From contig CM034107.1 in assembly GCA_019914945.1 (NCBI GenBank), forward strand, positions 11,408,001 through 11,472,000: a stretch of DNA of 64,000 nucleotides. Direction: 5' to 3'. Position 1 is the stretch's first letter. Each line of letters begins with the position of its first letter. A program made the position numbers and the translations under genes. The notes beneath the pieces were generated by a model that was not told the origin of the DNA, searched no databases, and was given only the letters and a program-made list of their open reading frames with translations. The DNA is from Typha latifolia. Its lineage: Eukaryota; Streptophyta; Magnoliopsida; Poales; Typhaceae. Positions 1 through 11,239 of this stretch are shown here, in pieces.

Positions 1-2
1 TA

Positions 3-1022
3 AAATACTACTACCTTGATCCACACGACTTCTACATGCCATTTGTGATAGTAAATCTGCAAGATGGAGAAGTAATTAAAAAGCACATAACAGCTGCCAA
101 TAAACCAACAGTTAGTATCCAATTCATATCAACAGAGTTGGGGCTAAAACCTGCCCCTCTTGTGGCTGATTTCTCCTCACGAGGGCCGAGCTCATTAAGC
201 CCTGGAATTCTGAAGCCGGACATACTTGCTCCTGGTGTCAACGTCTTGGCTTCCTGGGTGCCGAACAACCCAGTCCTACAGATCGACAACGATACTTTCT
301 CCACAGACTACATGCTACTCTCCGGTACCTCCATGTCCTCACCGCATGTCGTTGGTGTAGCTGCCTTGCTGCGTGCACTGCACAAAGATTGGACTCCGGC
401 AGCCATCCGGTCTGCCATGATGACAACTGCTGACCTCATCGACAATTCTGGTAAGGTCATCATAGATATGGTTTCAAGCTTAGCTGCAAGTCCTCTGGAT
501 TTTGGAGGGGGGCATGTAAACCCCAACCAGGCCATGGATCCAGGCCTGGTGTATGATATAGTGGTAGAAGACTACATTGATTTCCTATGTGGTCTCAACT
601 ACACAAACTATCAAATAAGCCTCATCACTAGGAACCATAAAATTACCTGTTCTTCCAGGGCTAACCTTGACCTCAACTACCCATCCTTCATAGTAATCCT
701 CAATAACACTGAGACAGCCACTCAAACATTTAAGAGGATTTTGACAAACGTCGGTGATTCTCCGACCAGCTATCGTGCAGTCGTGGATGCACCATCGGGG
801 ATGAAGGTGGCGGTGATGCCTCAGATGTTGTCTTTTGAAAACAAGTACAGCAAACAAGAGTTCTCAGTAACAGTTGAAATCAACCTAGAAGGAAAGGCCA
901 GGGTGCATGGTGATTACATTGGGAATTATGGGTTTCTAAGGTGGTATGAGGATGGAGGCAAGCATGTGGTAAGAAGTCCAATCGTCTCAGCATATTTAGC
1001 TCAAGATCTGAACAAATCTTAA
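3..1022 (+). CDS. Subtilisin-like serine protease (subtilase, S8 family), 3' part only
   Basis: The reading frame is open from the first bases of the window to a TAA at 1020-1022, so the gene starts upstream and about 339 C-terminal residues are seen. These show the segment DFSSRGPSSLSPGILKPDIL, which is typical of plant subtilases, then the catalytic serine block GTSMSSPHVVGVAALL, then a DPGLVYD segment and the C-terminal fibronectin III-like domain with NYPSF. Plant subtilases are secreted to the apoplast or cell wall, where they process peptide hormones or cell-wall proteins; the signal peptide, propeptide and the Asp and His catalytic residues lie outside the window. The visible part has no introns, as in many SBT1-type genes. 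The subfamily is inferred and the exact orthologue is not known. Confidence 0.93.
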   Translation, partial: KYYYLDPHDFYMPFVIVNLQDGEVIKKHITAANKPTVSIQFISTELGLKPAPLVADFSSRGPSSLSPGILKPDILAPGVNVLASWVPNNPVLQIDNDTFSTDYMLLSGTSMSSPHVVGVAALLRALHKDWTPAAIRSAMMTTADLIDNSGKVIIDMVSSLAASPLDFGGGHVNPNQAMDPGLVYDIVVEDYIDFLCGLNYTNYQISLITRNHKITCSSRANLDLNYPSFIVILNNTETATQTFKRILTNVGDSPTSYRAVVDAPSGMKVAVMPQMLSFENKYSKQEFSVTVEINLEGKARVHGDYIGNYGFLRWYEDGGKHVVRSPIVSAYLAQDLNKS

Positions 1023-2550
1023 GTGCATCACCTAGCATATATTTACTATGACAATGAGGGCCCCTTATCTTGATCCTATAGCAGATCAAATACTGTGAAC
1101 TAAACCAGCAAGAAATTGTAATAGCTGTAAGTCTTTCATCCTTAGGTCCATGAGCACATCTTATCCCTGGCCGAGGCCAGGAGAGAACACCCATGGAACA
1201 CTAGACTATCATGTTTTTGAGCCCTCTCTATGTGAAAAATATCTCTTTAATAACTAGCATAGAATTACATACAAGGTATAAGTTTAAAATGTGAATGCTA
1301 TGCAGTTCACATTTCTCTACCTAAGGTAAGTAATCATAAGTGAATGGTAGAGAGTTATGCCCTAGGAGACAAAGCAAAACAGTTTCTCTCACAAAAGCTC
1401 TATGCAGAATGAAACACGAGGCTCCAATGTATACACAAGAAAAACTTTTCTCTCTACATGGAGAAATAAGAAACAATAACCTTATACCACAAACTTAATC
1501 ATCCAAGTGAGAACACTATACTTTTTGTATCCAATCACCAATTTATTTGGATGTCCTGAGTGCAGTCATTAGCTGATTGGAAACCCATTTAAGTTTAACT
1601 GGCAAAGTGATCAGAGAAGGTATAGCTAGATATCAATTAGCATACCTCTTGGCATGAATGATGAAATGAAGCAGTACCAGACTTTGGTTGACTAAAGAAA
1701 AGCCCCATACTTTTTTACTTTACCCTGTATACCATTTATCTACCTTTCTTTAAAGGTAGATCTTGCAAATCTTTCCTTTTCCAAGAGCATATCGATTTCT
1801 ACTGCAGGCCCACTAAAAAAAAAATCAAGATTCCATAACAAGAGTCATGTTCCCATTGTCATGTATCAAGTAGCCCAATCCACTACCATAAGACACTGGG
1901 CCACTATGGATCATGCCATGCTTGCATATTTCAATCAATACTCATAGTATTCCTACTGATGAACATGATATACGCAGATCTACTGCAAAAGTATACCTTG
2001 AAGGGTTGATCTATGCCAACAGCAATTTCAAAATCTTTCGTCAATCAAGATATACAACATGAATGGAATATTAGCTACTCCTAATCATAGGCTAGCTATA
2101 AAGTGGCAGATTGTAGCATTCTTCCCTGCATTGGCCCAATCAGTTTGCCTTAATAAGAGCTCATCATCCTAACAATTCATTTGTACCAGATTAAACAATG
2201 AAAGCGCTTTCAAACATAATTAAAAAGAGCACTCCAATTCAACATAAAGGATAAATAATTAAACCAAAACATATAAAAAAAAACGACATCAATAAGAAAA
2301 CATCAGAAAAAGGAAACTGTGACCAAGAATTAAACTGCATCATTCTTTAATCCACATGTCCGACCATTCTACCAACAAGCAGACAGTCAAGGCTAAAATA
2401 TATCCAGATCATGGATTACTACTTTAAAGTACCAAAGATTAATTATTTAGAAGTTGACATAGACTAGGAGTCAAAAGTGCGATCTTTGATTGAAATTATA
2501 AAACAGAGCATCAATAATAAAGCCTACTAATTCTAGAAACAACACACACC

Positions 2551-2608
<58 letters not shown>

Positions 2609-2694
2609 ATCCATAGCAAACAAAAGCTTTTGACCCCTTAAACTCTCAATAACAGCAGAAAGAGACACAGAACCAGAACCGGAGTACCATTGAA
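1023..2694. other. Intergenic spacer with CA/TA microsatellite
   Basis: No coding region is recognised between the subtilase stop and the convergent RALF gene. It should hold the two 3' UTRs. The only marked structure is a compound microsatellite near 2552-2608. Confidence 0.6.
2552..2608. repeat. Compound (CA)n(TA)n microsatellite
   Basis: About 21 CA units pass directly into about seven TA units. It lies just beyond the 3' end of the RALF-like gene and is probably within or next to its 3' UTR. Such a tract is likely length-polymorphic. Confidence 0.9.
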
Positions 2695-3099
2695 TCACCT
2701 CCTGCAACGGGTAATAGAAGAGCAACCTCTCGAATAAGGATGAACTGGTCCTCTGGCTCTGTAGCAATTGTGGGTATAGTACGACCGACCCGAACGAGGA
2801 GGACAAGGGATTCGATTAGCCGAGAGGGCGCTGTAGGAGATGTAGTAGTGAACCCGTCGCCAAAAGAGGGACCTTCTGCCGTTCTTCGCCTCGTCTCCAA
2901 GACCATAGTCGTCAATCTCGTCTTCTCCGTCGGATTCGGGAGCAAATGGGTAAGAGTAGATGGCAGAGGTGGTGGGCCATTGCTCCATGGAGTTGGGGAT
3001 TAGCTCGAAGGTGGTTTCTTCTGCTACATTGTGGGTGGAAGAGAGGAGGAAGAGGAGGAGTAGGAGGAGAAGGAGAGAGGAGAAGTTTGGTAGCGCCAT
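2695..3099 (-). CDS. RALF34: RALF-like peptide hormone precursor, RALF34 type
   Basis: A single exon encodes a 134-residue preproprotein. Residues 1-26 form a signal peptide with a run of eight leucines. An acidic propeptide follows, with the dibasic RRSL site at 75-78 where a site-1 protease-type subtilase would cut. The mature region carries the receptor-binding YISY motif at 86-89 and four cysteines at 99, 112, 126 and 132 that form the two RALF disulfides, ending in PYSRGCSSITRCRR. The spacing CPPRSGRSYYTHNC between cysteines 1 and 2 is longer than in most RALFs and matches the RALF34 subgroup, which in Arabidopsis signals through THESEUS1-type CrRLK1L receptors in root development. The peptide acts in the apoplast. 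The orthology call rests on the remembered family pattern. Confidence 0.9.
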   Translation of the reverse strand: MALPNFSSLLLLLLLLFLLSSTHNVAEETTFELIPNSMEQWPTTSAIYSYPFAPESDGEDEIDDYGLGDEAKNGRRSLFWRRVHYYISYSALSANRIPCPPRSGRSYYTHNCYRARGPVHPYSRGCSSITRCRR

Positions 3100-4206
3100 T
3101 GATGGGCTTGGAGGTGGAGTTCAGACTTCAGAGTGGTAATGGAGGAGGAGAGAGAGAGAGAGAGTTAAAATGTACACAGTTTACGGTTCACATGTTCGTA
3201 GCGTGTGGATTTTGTTGGTGAGTTATCGACATGTAGACACCCGAGTTACTTACCAAACAACTACCCAACTCATACTATAAGAAATACCTATTTTCAGAGA
3301 AAATTATTACAAATAAAAAAAAATTAGAGATGCCTAATTGTCTATTTAGATTTCGAACTCTCACATAAATATCGGGTTAAATATATTAAGACTAGAGCTT
3401 ATCCTTAGTTGTTTAATTTAATTATTCTGAAATAATCTATCTATTTAGCTTATAGACTCTTAAATTATTAAAAAAAAAACTAATATATGATAAAACATTA
3501 AATAATCTTTTGATATTTAGTACGAATCTCGATTAATCAGAACAATATAGTAATCAAACTTTCAAGTGATTTTGTATCCAAAAGCTAAATAAAAGGGCTT
3601 GGTGTTCTTAAATAATTTTTGGATGAATATTAAAGGCAAAGAATATTTAACTCTATATATTACCTAATTTGGGTAGTTTTCTTGTTACCTCTTGATTCTC
3701 TTTCAACTTTGGAGAGACAGACCGACAGCTAGCTAGTCTGCAGGTGATTATGGATCAGCTGTTTCGTACGGTTCATAGTTCCCCAATGTGATCGATGGCG
3801 TGTCTCCTTACGGTTGGTTTCTCCGTGTAGTTTGCTGTTTGAGGCTACGCACTTGATCTGCGAAGAGTATTTTGGGTACGGGATAGTGCGATAACCTGAC
3901 CTGTGACTCGGCGCAGTGAATGCGATCGATCGATCATAAATCATAATTCATATAGCGTGTAGATCCCGGAACTTGAAAAGATAAACAAATTTAGACAGAA
4001 ATAAAATAACGGAGAGAATTAAATTCATGTGCGCTTTTTTTTGTTGCAACGAGCGTCTCAATGTTAGATATGCGCTGAAAAAAGAGTCAATCATCCCTAG
4101 ATATAGAGGCACTTAGGTTTCACCAAGCTTTTTAGCTGCCTAGTCTAGCCTTCAAGTCACCAAATAATTGTTTCAAACCATTCGCCGCTGTCTGCTTTTC
4201 TAAACC

Positions 4207-4408
4207 AACCGCACTGTCGAGTCATCAACCAAATCAAACCAAACTACTAAAACTATCAAACAATTTCTTCATAATATTATTTGGAATTGGAGTCGAGATT
4301 ATGTTCTCCAAGCTAACCGCACTGTCGAGTTATCAATTTAATCAAACCAAGCCACTAAAACTATCAAATAATTTTTCCATAATATTATTTGGAGTTGGAA
4401 TCAAACTC
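4207..4408. repeat. Two-copy tandem duplication, period about 108 bp
   Basis: AACCGCACTGTCGAGT starts at 4207 and again at 4315. Both copies continue in parallel through ATCAAACCAA, CTAAAACTATCAAA and CATAATATTATTTGGA with scattered substitutions. The first copy extends to the start of the second, so this is a local tandem duplication in non-coding DNA. Confidence 0.85.
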
Positions 4409-4932
4409 ATAATCTTATTGGTCATAAGAAAGATACTTAACAACTCTACTAGAGTTGGTTTGTAATCTATTTGCTCCTTACCGGCTTCTCTTTGTACTAA
4501 ATACTTCTTATTTGTGGCCTTAGTTAAATACATCAACTAACCTCTTTAAAACTTTAGACAAAGTTATTTTAGTTGCTGATGCCGGACTTAGATTAGAAAT
4601 CATATTTCAGAATGCAAGATTTGCTCCTTAGTCTGCTAAGCATTTTAACAAACACCATTCAGTTAATTAAATTAGATTTAGTAGGAACCAACCAGTTAGT
4701 CTTTGACTTTCTCTACTTTAATAACCCAGATAAATTGGTATTAGTGTTGACTATTAATTCTGAGGTAAAACTAGACCAGATAAAAGAACATTAATACCTC
4801 TGCACAAGGTACTCGAGAAGAGATAAATATAGATGGAAAACGATGAACAACTAATCACCAAGATTTCATCGATTTAAGACAAAAACTATCAGACGACAAT
4901 ATGCTTATCTACAGATTGAATACAAGCAAACA

Positions 4933-4962
4933 TGGATTGGATTGGATTGGATTGGATTGGAT
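4933..4962. repeat. (GGATT)n pentanucleotide array
   Basis: Five to six perfect GGATT units in a row lie just beyond the stop codon of the first CAF1-like pseudogene. The array is short and simple. Confidence 0.9.
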
Positions 4963-4971
4963 CACGGTGAA

Positions 4972-5655
4972 CTAGTTGACTTGTAAACCAAAGATTACAC
5001 CAGCATGCGCGTCAACACCTCCAATGGCGAAGTACATCGACCTCAGCTTTGTGAACACCTGATTGGAGAGGAGGCGTCGGAACCCGCCTGGTGAGACAGC
5101 CCGGCCACCCGTCGGACGTTTAATAAAAGCTCGCCATCTTCTCGAGCCCGCCGTGCAACCCGTCGCAGCGCCTCATCACGTGCTTCATGTCGTAGATGTC
5201 CGGCGCTCCGAAGTAGAAGTCGACGTGGTTCATGAAACTTCCGATGTCGTCGGGGAGATACCCGTGCCCTCCGATCAAAATCTTGATGAGATAGGCGAAG
5301 TCGTAGGTGCTGTGGAAGGTCACCCATTTGACAGAGGTGTTGCAGAGCAGCCCCGACTTCATCAACATCTGGCCGAACTTTACCGAGTTCATCTAGCCGC
5401 AGCTCAAAATCGATCACTTGGTACCGCAATAGTCCGATCGACTCCGGGTTGTGGGTGTGGTACCGGAGATCGAAGCCCCCGATGTTGATTTCCCACACGT
5501 ACCGCTCGGCTCCGCCGGTGCCGAGGTCAGGGAGCGGCCCTGGGCGTCGGTGAGGGTGATGCCCACTTGGAGGAGTCGGAGTTCGTCGACGTTGGCCTTG
5601 ATGAGGGTGTACCGCTCCTCCGCGTGGACGACCGAGCGGATCAGATGAACTCTAT
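4972..5655 (-). pseudogene. CAF1 (CCR4-associated factor 1) deadenylase-like pseudogene, copy 1
   Basis: Conserved CAF1 segments occur in order on the minus strand but in different frames. RYTLIKANVDELRLLQVGIT is near 5600-5550, YVWEINIGGFDLR near 5500-5460, SVKWVTFHSTYDFAYLIK near 5340-5280, IYDMKHVMRRCDGLHGGLEK near 5195-5130, GLSHQAGSDA near 5090, and VFTKLRSMYFAIGG before a stop at 4972. At least three frame changes are needed. CAF1 is the DEDD-type poly(A) nuclease of the CCR4-NOT complex. The N-terminal exonuclease motif (DTEFPG in the family) is missing: LIRSVVHAEER runs directly into the RYTLIKANVD block. It is GC-rich and intronless like functional plant CAF1 genes, so it decayed in place from a real gene or retrocopy. 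No functional protein is expected. Confidence 0.85.
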
Positions 5656-6029
5656 TTGCTCTGTGGATTGTGCATTAATTTGAATCCGACTCGGAATCTA
5701 ACTCGAAGTCAGAGAAGTCATAGTCGGCTTCAACGAAACTGCTGTTAGTAAATTAATATTTCACTCCCATTATATACTCGAGAAGTAAAATTTAAGAATA
5801 TCAGAAGTACATACTTGTGCACGCATACATGGTACTCTTGATTACCAAGTCCAAATACTCAAATAATTATATGACAATATAGACTGAAAATAAAATATAA
5901 CACTATAACTAGACTATACTGATGATAACACAGACATCTTCAGAAATAAACATACAGAGTCAACTAAGATAACACTAACTAGACTCTAACTAAAGATTTA
6001 ATTTCTAGTACACTTGCACTCCATAGAGT

Positions 6030-6600
6030 CCACCAAAATGCTGGTCAAGCGATTTATGTCTGGTAAAAAAAAATTTCTCTCAGACCTATAATCTTCTCAA
6101 GATGTACTAATCCACCGTGGATTCTATCGCAATATTGAATAATATCCTTCACATCGTAAATCCGATAGCTTAGCCGAAGAAGAAGACCAACTGCATGAAA
6201 TTCGACGAATTTATCAGGAAGTTTGCCATTATCCAAAAGTCATAAACGCTATGGAAGGTGATCCAGCGAATAGATTCCGTAGTAATGGAGTTGTTCGAGG
6301 TTGATGCCTTGCGACGCCAATAAATACGAATGTCGGGTTTAATGGAGTTGGCAGCGAATATCGAACTCGCGGAGGTTGAACTCCCAGACGTAGTGCATGG
6401 CACCACCTGTCCCAAGGCCCGGAAGGTTGCCGCCATTCACGTCGGAGGGGGCGATGCCGACTTGGATGAGCTGAAGCTAGCGCGTCTACGTTCTTCTTAG
6501 TAAGAGCGTAGCGTAGCGTTCGTCGACAGTAAGACGAGAAGGATGCTGACGAGAGACATAAATGAGACCATGAATATGAATGAGATGCATCTCATAATCA
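6030..6600 (-). pseudogene. CAF1 deadenylase-like pseudogene, copy 2
   Basis: This is a second, more decayed CAF1-like sequence about 400 bp from the first, in the same orientation. Recognisable pieces are RYALTKKNVDAL near 6520-6480, NLPGLGTGGAMHYVWEFNLR near 6435-6370, IRWITFHSVYDF near 6275-6235, KLPDKFVEF near 6220-6190 and YDVKDIIQYCDRIHGGL near 6160-6110. Frameshifts and stop codons separate them. As in copy 1, the catalytic DTEFPG block is absent and a MHLI/ERYA-like junction takes its place. This suggests that both descend from one already truncated parent. The family identification is secure; the shared-deletion history is inferred. Confidence 0.8.
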
Positions 6601-7060
6601 ACATTCATCACCCAAACAGAACGCACTTAGCTTGAACATTATTAGCGGTCCTCATTCTATCTCTCTATTTCTATTGAGTAATTAAATATATCTTTATTTG
6701 TACTGACCCTCTCCTTTATATTTATAGTTCAGCCCACCAATCCTAATCCTACTTTTTCTCAGTTTTTTAATCTTTAAACATTAGTCTTTGACTTAAAAGT
6801 GGCTGCTAGTTTGTATTTAGAAGAGCACCGCCGCGAACTCTCTAAATCCGACTCCTCCACCTCCCTCTTCCTCCTCGAATCCAAATACTAACATCTCTAA
6901 GACCCCGACCTCGAAGAAACCCCCTGAGATCCTCTCCGACGAGCAGACATCGATGACCTCGTCCAAACCCGGCACGAGGCCATCCGCCGGTTCCCCTTCT
7001 CAAGTAGCTCACCACCCTCTCCGGGGAGGATGAAGCCCCCCCCGCCTCGACCGCCTCAAG
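6601..7060. other. Spacer with an unassigned GC-rich coding-like stretch
   Basis: From about 6820 to 7060 the base composition rises and the plus strand contains frame fragments interrupted by stops, for example ELSKSDSSTSLFLLESKY near 6835-6890. I could not place them in a family. They may be the decayed 5' part of the sequence that follows or a separate relic. Confidence 0.35.
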
Positions 7061-7063
7061 ATC

Positions 7064-8910
7064 ATCCTCAAGTCCGGGGTCATTGAGGTTGCCGGTTCCT
7101 CTTCTTCGACGTTCCTCAGGGCCGGCGAGAGGGATGACGGCGACAAGAGTTTGAGCGGTGACTTGAAGCAGACGAATTTTTTTATCGTAAGATTTCATGT
7201 TTTAGATCGAATTTTTTTTTATTTGTTTATCACGTAATTAAATCCGGTATCGAGGGGAAGAGGTTTTATTTCTTCTTTTCTTGGCAGTGTTAATTGAAGA
7301 TTTGGCGATGCCTCCTCTGGAATCGGATAATGGTCGTAAGAATGATTCTTTCTTGGTTCTAAACTTGCGGGATAATACGGTTGGGGTGGGTAATCCTTGC
7401 ACCCTTGTGATGCCTTCAGAATTTTCTCATAATAGACGAACTGATATCCCGTCAATGTCTCGAATTCGGAAAGTAGGATGAGTAAAAGGTTACTGAAGGA
7501 ATCGGATGATCCAGATTGGATGCCAGAAAAGAGTGTTAATTTGACAGGCAAAGCAGAGAAATCGAAGGCAGGGGCACCAATTAGCAACGATTATTCTTCG
7601 CCGTCAGCAACTACTATCTACTGCAGTGCAGCTCCATTTTCTTTGGGACACCCACCGCAGTATCTAGTGAGACTTTTGAATTTATTTGGTTGGAATGTGG
7701 ATATTCAACCTGGGTCTCATGATCATGTCCATCTCCTGCTGGTGTTGCTTACTACTCACTTCCGAGAGCAATTTGAGACCTTTCTACATGATGCCTCCAA
7801 GCACAAGGGAAGTCCCTGGATTGTATCTGAATTGCCAGAATCTAAGGTTGTTACTCTTAGTTCTAATCAAGAGAACCCCATTAGCAGAAGAAATAATGTA
7901 GATGTCGCCATGATAAGAACTTCTGCAGTGGCAGAGATTGCGTGACCTTCTCCGCCATTTGGAAAATCTCATAAAACAAAGCAGGATAACACTAATGGGG
8001 AGCAGTTGTCGCAGAAGGCAGGCGAAGCGTCCGAGCCAGGGACGAATCAAGCTGTCGCACCATTGAACATGGTTACAAAAGCAAAAACCAGGCAGATGGT
8101 TTCAAGCAGCCATTTGATTACAGACAAAGGCCAACCTTCAACTGGCACAAAACATGATCAGAGTTTTTCTGAAGTCAGGAGGTCTTTGCGAATTAATGGG
8201 AGGCAGAGTGCTGTACAGAATGCAATGAAATACTGTATTCAGGTGACCGACACGAATAGATGGAAAGCACAATCCTATAGATGATGAATTAGTTTTGGAA
8301 ATGGTGACTGATGATGACACTCTAGATCTATTGAACATGCAAGAAGTAGGATGATAAAGAAGGATAAGCAAAATTTAGCAACTTCTGCTGCAGTTGACAA
8401 AATGGGAAGGAGCACTCCTCTATCAGATGAAATGCAATAGAAGAAAGCTAACACTAAGCAATCAAAGTGCCAAAAGTTGAATGCACACAAACAGCCAGCA
8501 AGTGAATATGTTGAGAAAAGCCAAACAAACAAGAACCCAAGATCTGAATTGTCCTCTATAGGAGAAAATGCTGCTGACATGGAAAAGTCTGTTGCTGAAA
8601 AATTCCATTAACAACTAAATGGAAGCAAGCTGGTTGTAGAGTTTTAAATAAAGAAAAGAAGAAAAAAAGAAAACATGGATGCAGTCTCATTGTCCATCAG
8701 AAAGAGAAAATTGGCCACCACAAAGTTATATCATTAGAAGCAAAATATACTATATTATCCTGGCTAATAGATGCTGACACCTTATCTGAAAATGATAAGG
8801 TCATGTATGTAGAGAGCAGCACAAGTAGTATTTCAAGTGGCTTTGTGAGACGAAAGGGTATCATGTGTAATTGCTGTATGTATGTTGTGGCATTGTTAAA
8901 CGAATGACAT
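7064..8910 (+). pseudogene. Decayed IDM1-like (PHD finger / histone acetyltransferase family) sequence
   Basis: Coding-like pieces lie in changing frames with stops between them. Around 7660-7770, LLNLFGWNVDIQP is followed after a frame change by SPAGVAYYSLPRAI, which resembles the GW...Y.SPxGxxYYSLxKA region upstream of the PHD fingers in IDM1 (INCREASED DNA METHYLATION 1)-type proteins. At 8673-8907 one open stretch contains TILSWLIDADTLSENDKVMY and GIMCNCC, matching the LLSWLIDSG...V.Y...DGIHCxCC block of the same family. A good splice donor (GTATGTATG) follows at about 8875. The expected PHD fingers and acetyltransferase domain were not found downstream. IDM1 proteins act in nuclear chromatin to counter DNA methylation. 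The family link comes from motif memory, so confidence is moderate. Confidence 0.5.
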
Positions 8911-10891
8911 GCTTGAGACAAGAAGTTACAACTTATAGAATGAAAACTGAAAAGAAAATTCATATATGATGATGAAATAATTTTTTCCCACTTTCAGTGA
9001 TGTAAGCTTTTGTAAAGCTTATTCATATTGCATGTTTTTATGATTAGCCAATTAGATGCTGGTGATTCATGTTATATGCTGTACAACTGCAAACAATCTT
9101 TGGCATTTTCCCCTGCAAGGAGCTCCTTTGATTTGTGTTATGGGCTTTTAATCTTTAACATACTATGGGACTAAGTTTAGGTGATTAACAATGTGCACAT
9201 GTTTGTAGGCGCAAAATTTGATAATTATCATGTATGTCTCATCAAAAGTATGAAGATTTTTCCTTATACCTTCTTGCTCTACTAGGTTAGAACAGCCACG
9301 GGGATATTTTAGCTGTATCTTCTGTCAATAGATAGGCACCTTGAGATTGCTTGCTGATTGACATGTCATGTAGAGGCTTTTTGTGATGACTTTTGAGGAC
9401 TGATGAGCTTGATCAGCTACACTTTTCAAGATATCATATTTTAATTCTTATTATCGTCGTAACTAGTTTATCAAGATCTGTGCATGTCAAATAACTTCCA
9501 ATTTGTTGTGGATAAGATGTCGAGAAATTCAAAAAGATGACCTCAAAGTGCACGTATTTGGAACATAGTCTATTTGGTGTTTCTGTTTATTGAATGCTTA
9601 AAACACACTCTAAATTCTGCTGAGACAATTGTTGCGATCTTCTGCTGTCATGCATCATCTTCTTTTATGGTCTTATCTGAAACATTTGCCATTTAATTTG
9701 ATCATCATTCAATATATCTGAGGAAAAGAGTAATATATAGGAAGCTCTTTCAACTTTCATTACTCACCCTTGGGTAAGTAGTTCTTCTGTTACACCTGTA
9801 TTCTGTAAACTTTCAATCTATGTATTGCTCAATAGATTCGTATGCTCTTTGTTTGGTAAGCAAACAAGTACTGAAACAAAGTGGCTAGTGAAATTGGCAG
9901 AGGAAGCTGAGAACTGGGCAGAGAACTTGGATGATTGGGGACCAATGATGCCCCAAAGACAGAGCAACATGCCATAATCTTAGAGCGTGAGGTACAACAG
10001 AAAAAGCTCTTATTTAACTTGCATATTTATATATTATGCTTACTGCACTAATAGTACTACTAATGGGGCCCTGAGTTGTAACATTCTGAGTCCTAACATT
10101 TATTTGACAACCTATACTGATAAAGACTTTGATGTAAAGTGAGATAGAGGCTATTTAATGAAAAGCTTAAATGGAGCAATGGCGGTATTGAGTGGCCTGG
10201 CAAGAAGTAATTTCATTATTGTTGCATCATATGATCTCGAAGGCAAAGTACAGAGAGGTCAATAAATGGGTATTTATCATGTGACGCAATGCTGCCATTA
10301 TTCTCAACTGTCTCAATTACTCACGCATTGAATTGATTTGTTTATTTCTACTTCAATTCTACAAGTCATTCCCTCTCTCAATATCCCTAACTTAATTCTC
10401 CTGCCCTACATCTATCTATCATGCTCCCATACCAGGAAGTATAATAGAAACCCTTATCAGAATTATGCATGATGTTTCTTTCATTTCTTGAACTGAAAAG
10501 GATGCCCTTCACCATGATCATTGGAGGAATACTTAGCTCTTGAATGTTAAACTAGAGTTGCCTTCTTGGAATTTTGATATAAATATTATTACTCTTTATC
10601 TGACTACATCTATTCTGAAACCAAAATTTCAGAGCTTGATCATGATGGTGAGAAACAGCTCAGGGTTGAATATTTCCATTGCCTTGAGGAAAAAAGAGCC
10701 GGAGCTACAACTGGAGAGAGAGAGAGAGAGAGAGAGAAGGGAAAACAAGCTACAAAGTAGAAGAAAAGAAAAGAAAAGAGATCAAAACCTTGAATCGATT
10801 GAAACTAGAACTACTAATTATCCTATGATATGAAAAGGAAGCAGGTGAGTGCTGACACTAGCAGGCAAACTATATGTATATGTATGTAATT
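8911..10891. other. AT-rich region without a recognised gene
   Basis: Could include remaining decayed exons of the IDM1-like sequence; a stretch near 9870-9955 reads like coding (WLVKLAEEAENWAENLDDWG) but cannot be assigned. A short GA run lies at about 10715-10737. Nothing else is identifiable. Confidence 0.4.
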
Positions 10892-11239
10892 CTAGCTCTT
10901 CCTGTTCTTCTTGCTGCCGTTGTTGTTGTTGTTATGAAGGAAGTCGAGGAGGACGGTGCTCTTGCACTTGGGGCATCTGGGATCCTCCTCAGGGAGCATG
11001 ACATACATGAGGCATCGCGGGCAGCCGGCGAGGACCATCGACGTTGCCTCAGGGCTGTTGGAGCACCGTAGACCGTGCTCATTCTCCGATGACAAGCATG
11101 AGCTCGGTGACGATGAGAAAGACCCAGTCGGGGATGAATCGTCGCCGTAAAACATCCTTCTTGTTGAGTCTCCCCTCGTCGGCGGAGAGAGGTTGAGCCT
11201 GAGGTCCAGCTTCGGAAACCTTCTGTTGTTGCGGCTCAT
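10892..11239 (-). CDS. GIR1: GIR1-like EAR-motif transcriptional repressor
   Basis: One exon encodes 115 residues. An LxLxLxL EAR repression motif occurs at residues 11-17 (LDLRLNLSPP). The conserved C-terminal block EATSMVLAGCPRCLMYVML (residues 64-82) leads to a second CPKC pair; the cysteine pairs at 73/76 and 89/92 suggest a small zinc-binding fold. It ends in a run of asparagines and a basic tail. The Arabidopsis family members GIR1 and GIR2 bind GLABRA2 and recruit TOPLESS co-repressors in root-hair control, acting in the nucleus. The length agrees with the family. The start is the first in-frame ATG before the KLDLRLNL motif, and a TATA box lies about 295 bp upstream at 11534-11542. 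Whether it binds a GL2-type factor in this plant is inference. Confidence 0.9.
   Translation of the reverse strand: MSRNNRRFPKLDLRLNLSPPTRGDSTRRMFYGDDSSPTGSFSSSPSSCLSSENEHGLRCSNSPEATSMVLAGCPRCLMYVMLPEEDPRCPKCKSTVLLDFLHNNNNNGSKKNRKS

Larger units (their letters stand above)
3100..4971. other. Intergenic region with short tandem duplications
   Basis: It contains the RALF promoter side (a GA tract near 3150-3165) and AT-rich spacer. No coding similarity was recognised. The structured parts are a two-copy 108 bp repeat at 4207-4408 and a GGATT pentamer array at 4933-4962. Confidence 0.55.

Noticed and set aside
2471..2806. Minus-strand frame reading Cys-Val repeats
   Set aside because: It translates the CA microsatellite and overlaps the RALF end in another frame.
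5063..5648. Plus-strand frames over the first CAF1 relic
   Set aside because: Antisense shadows of the GC-rich minus-strand pseudogene.
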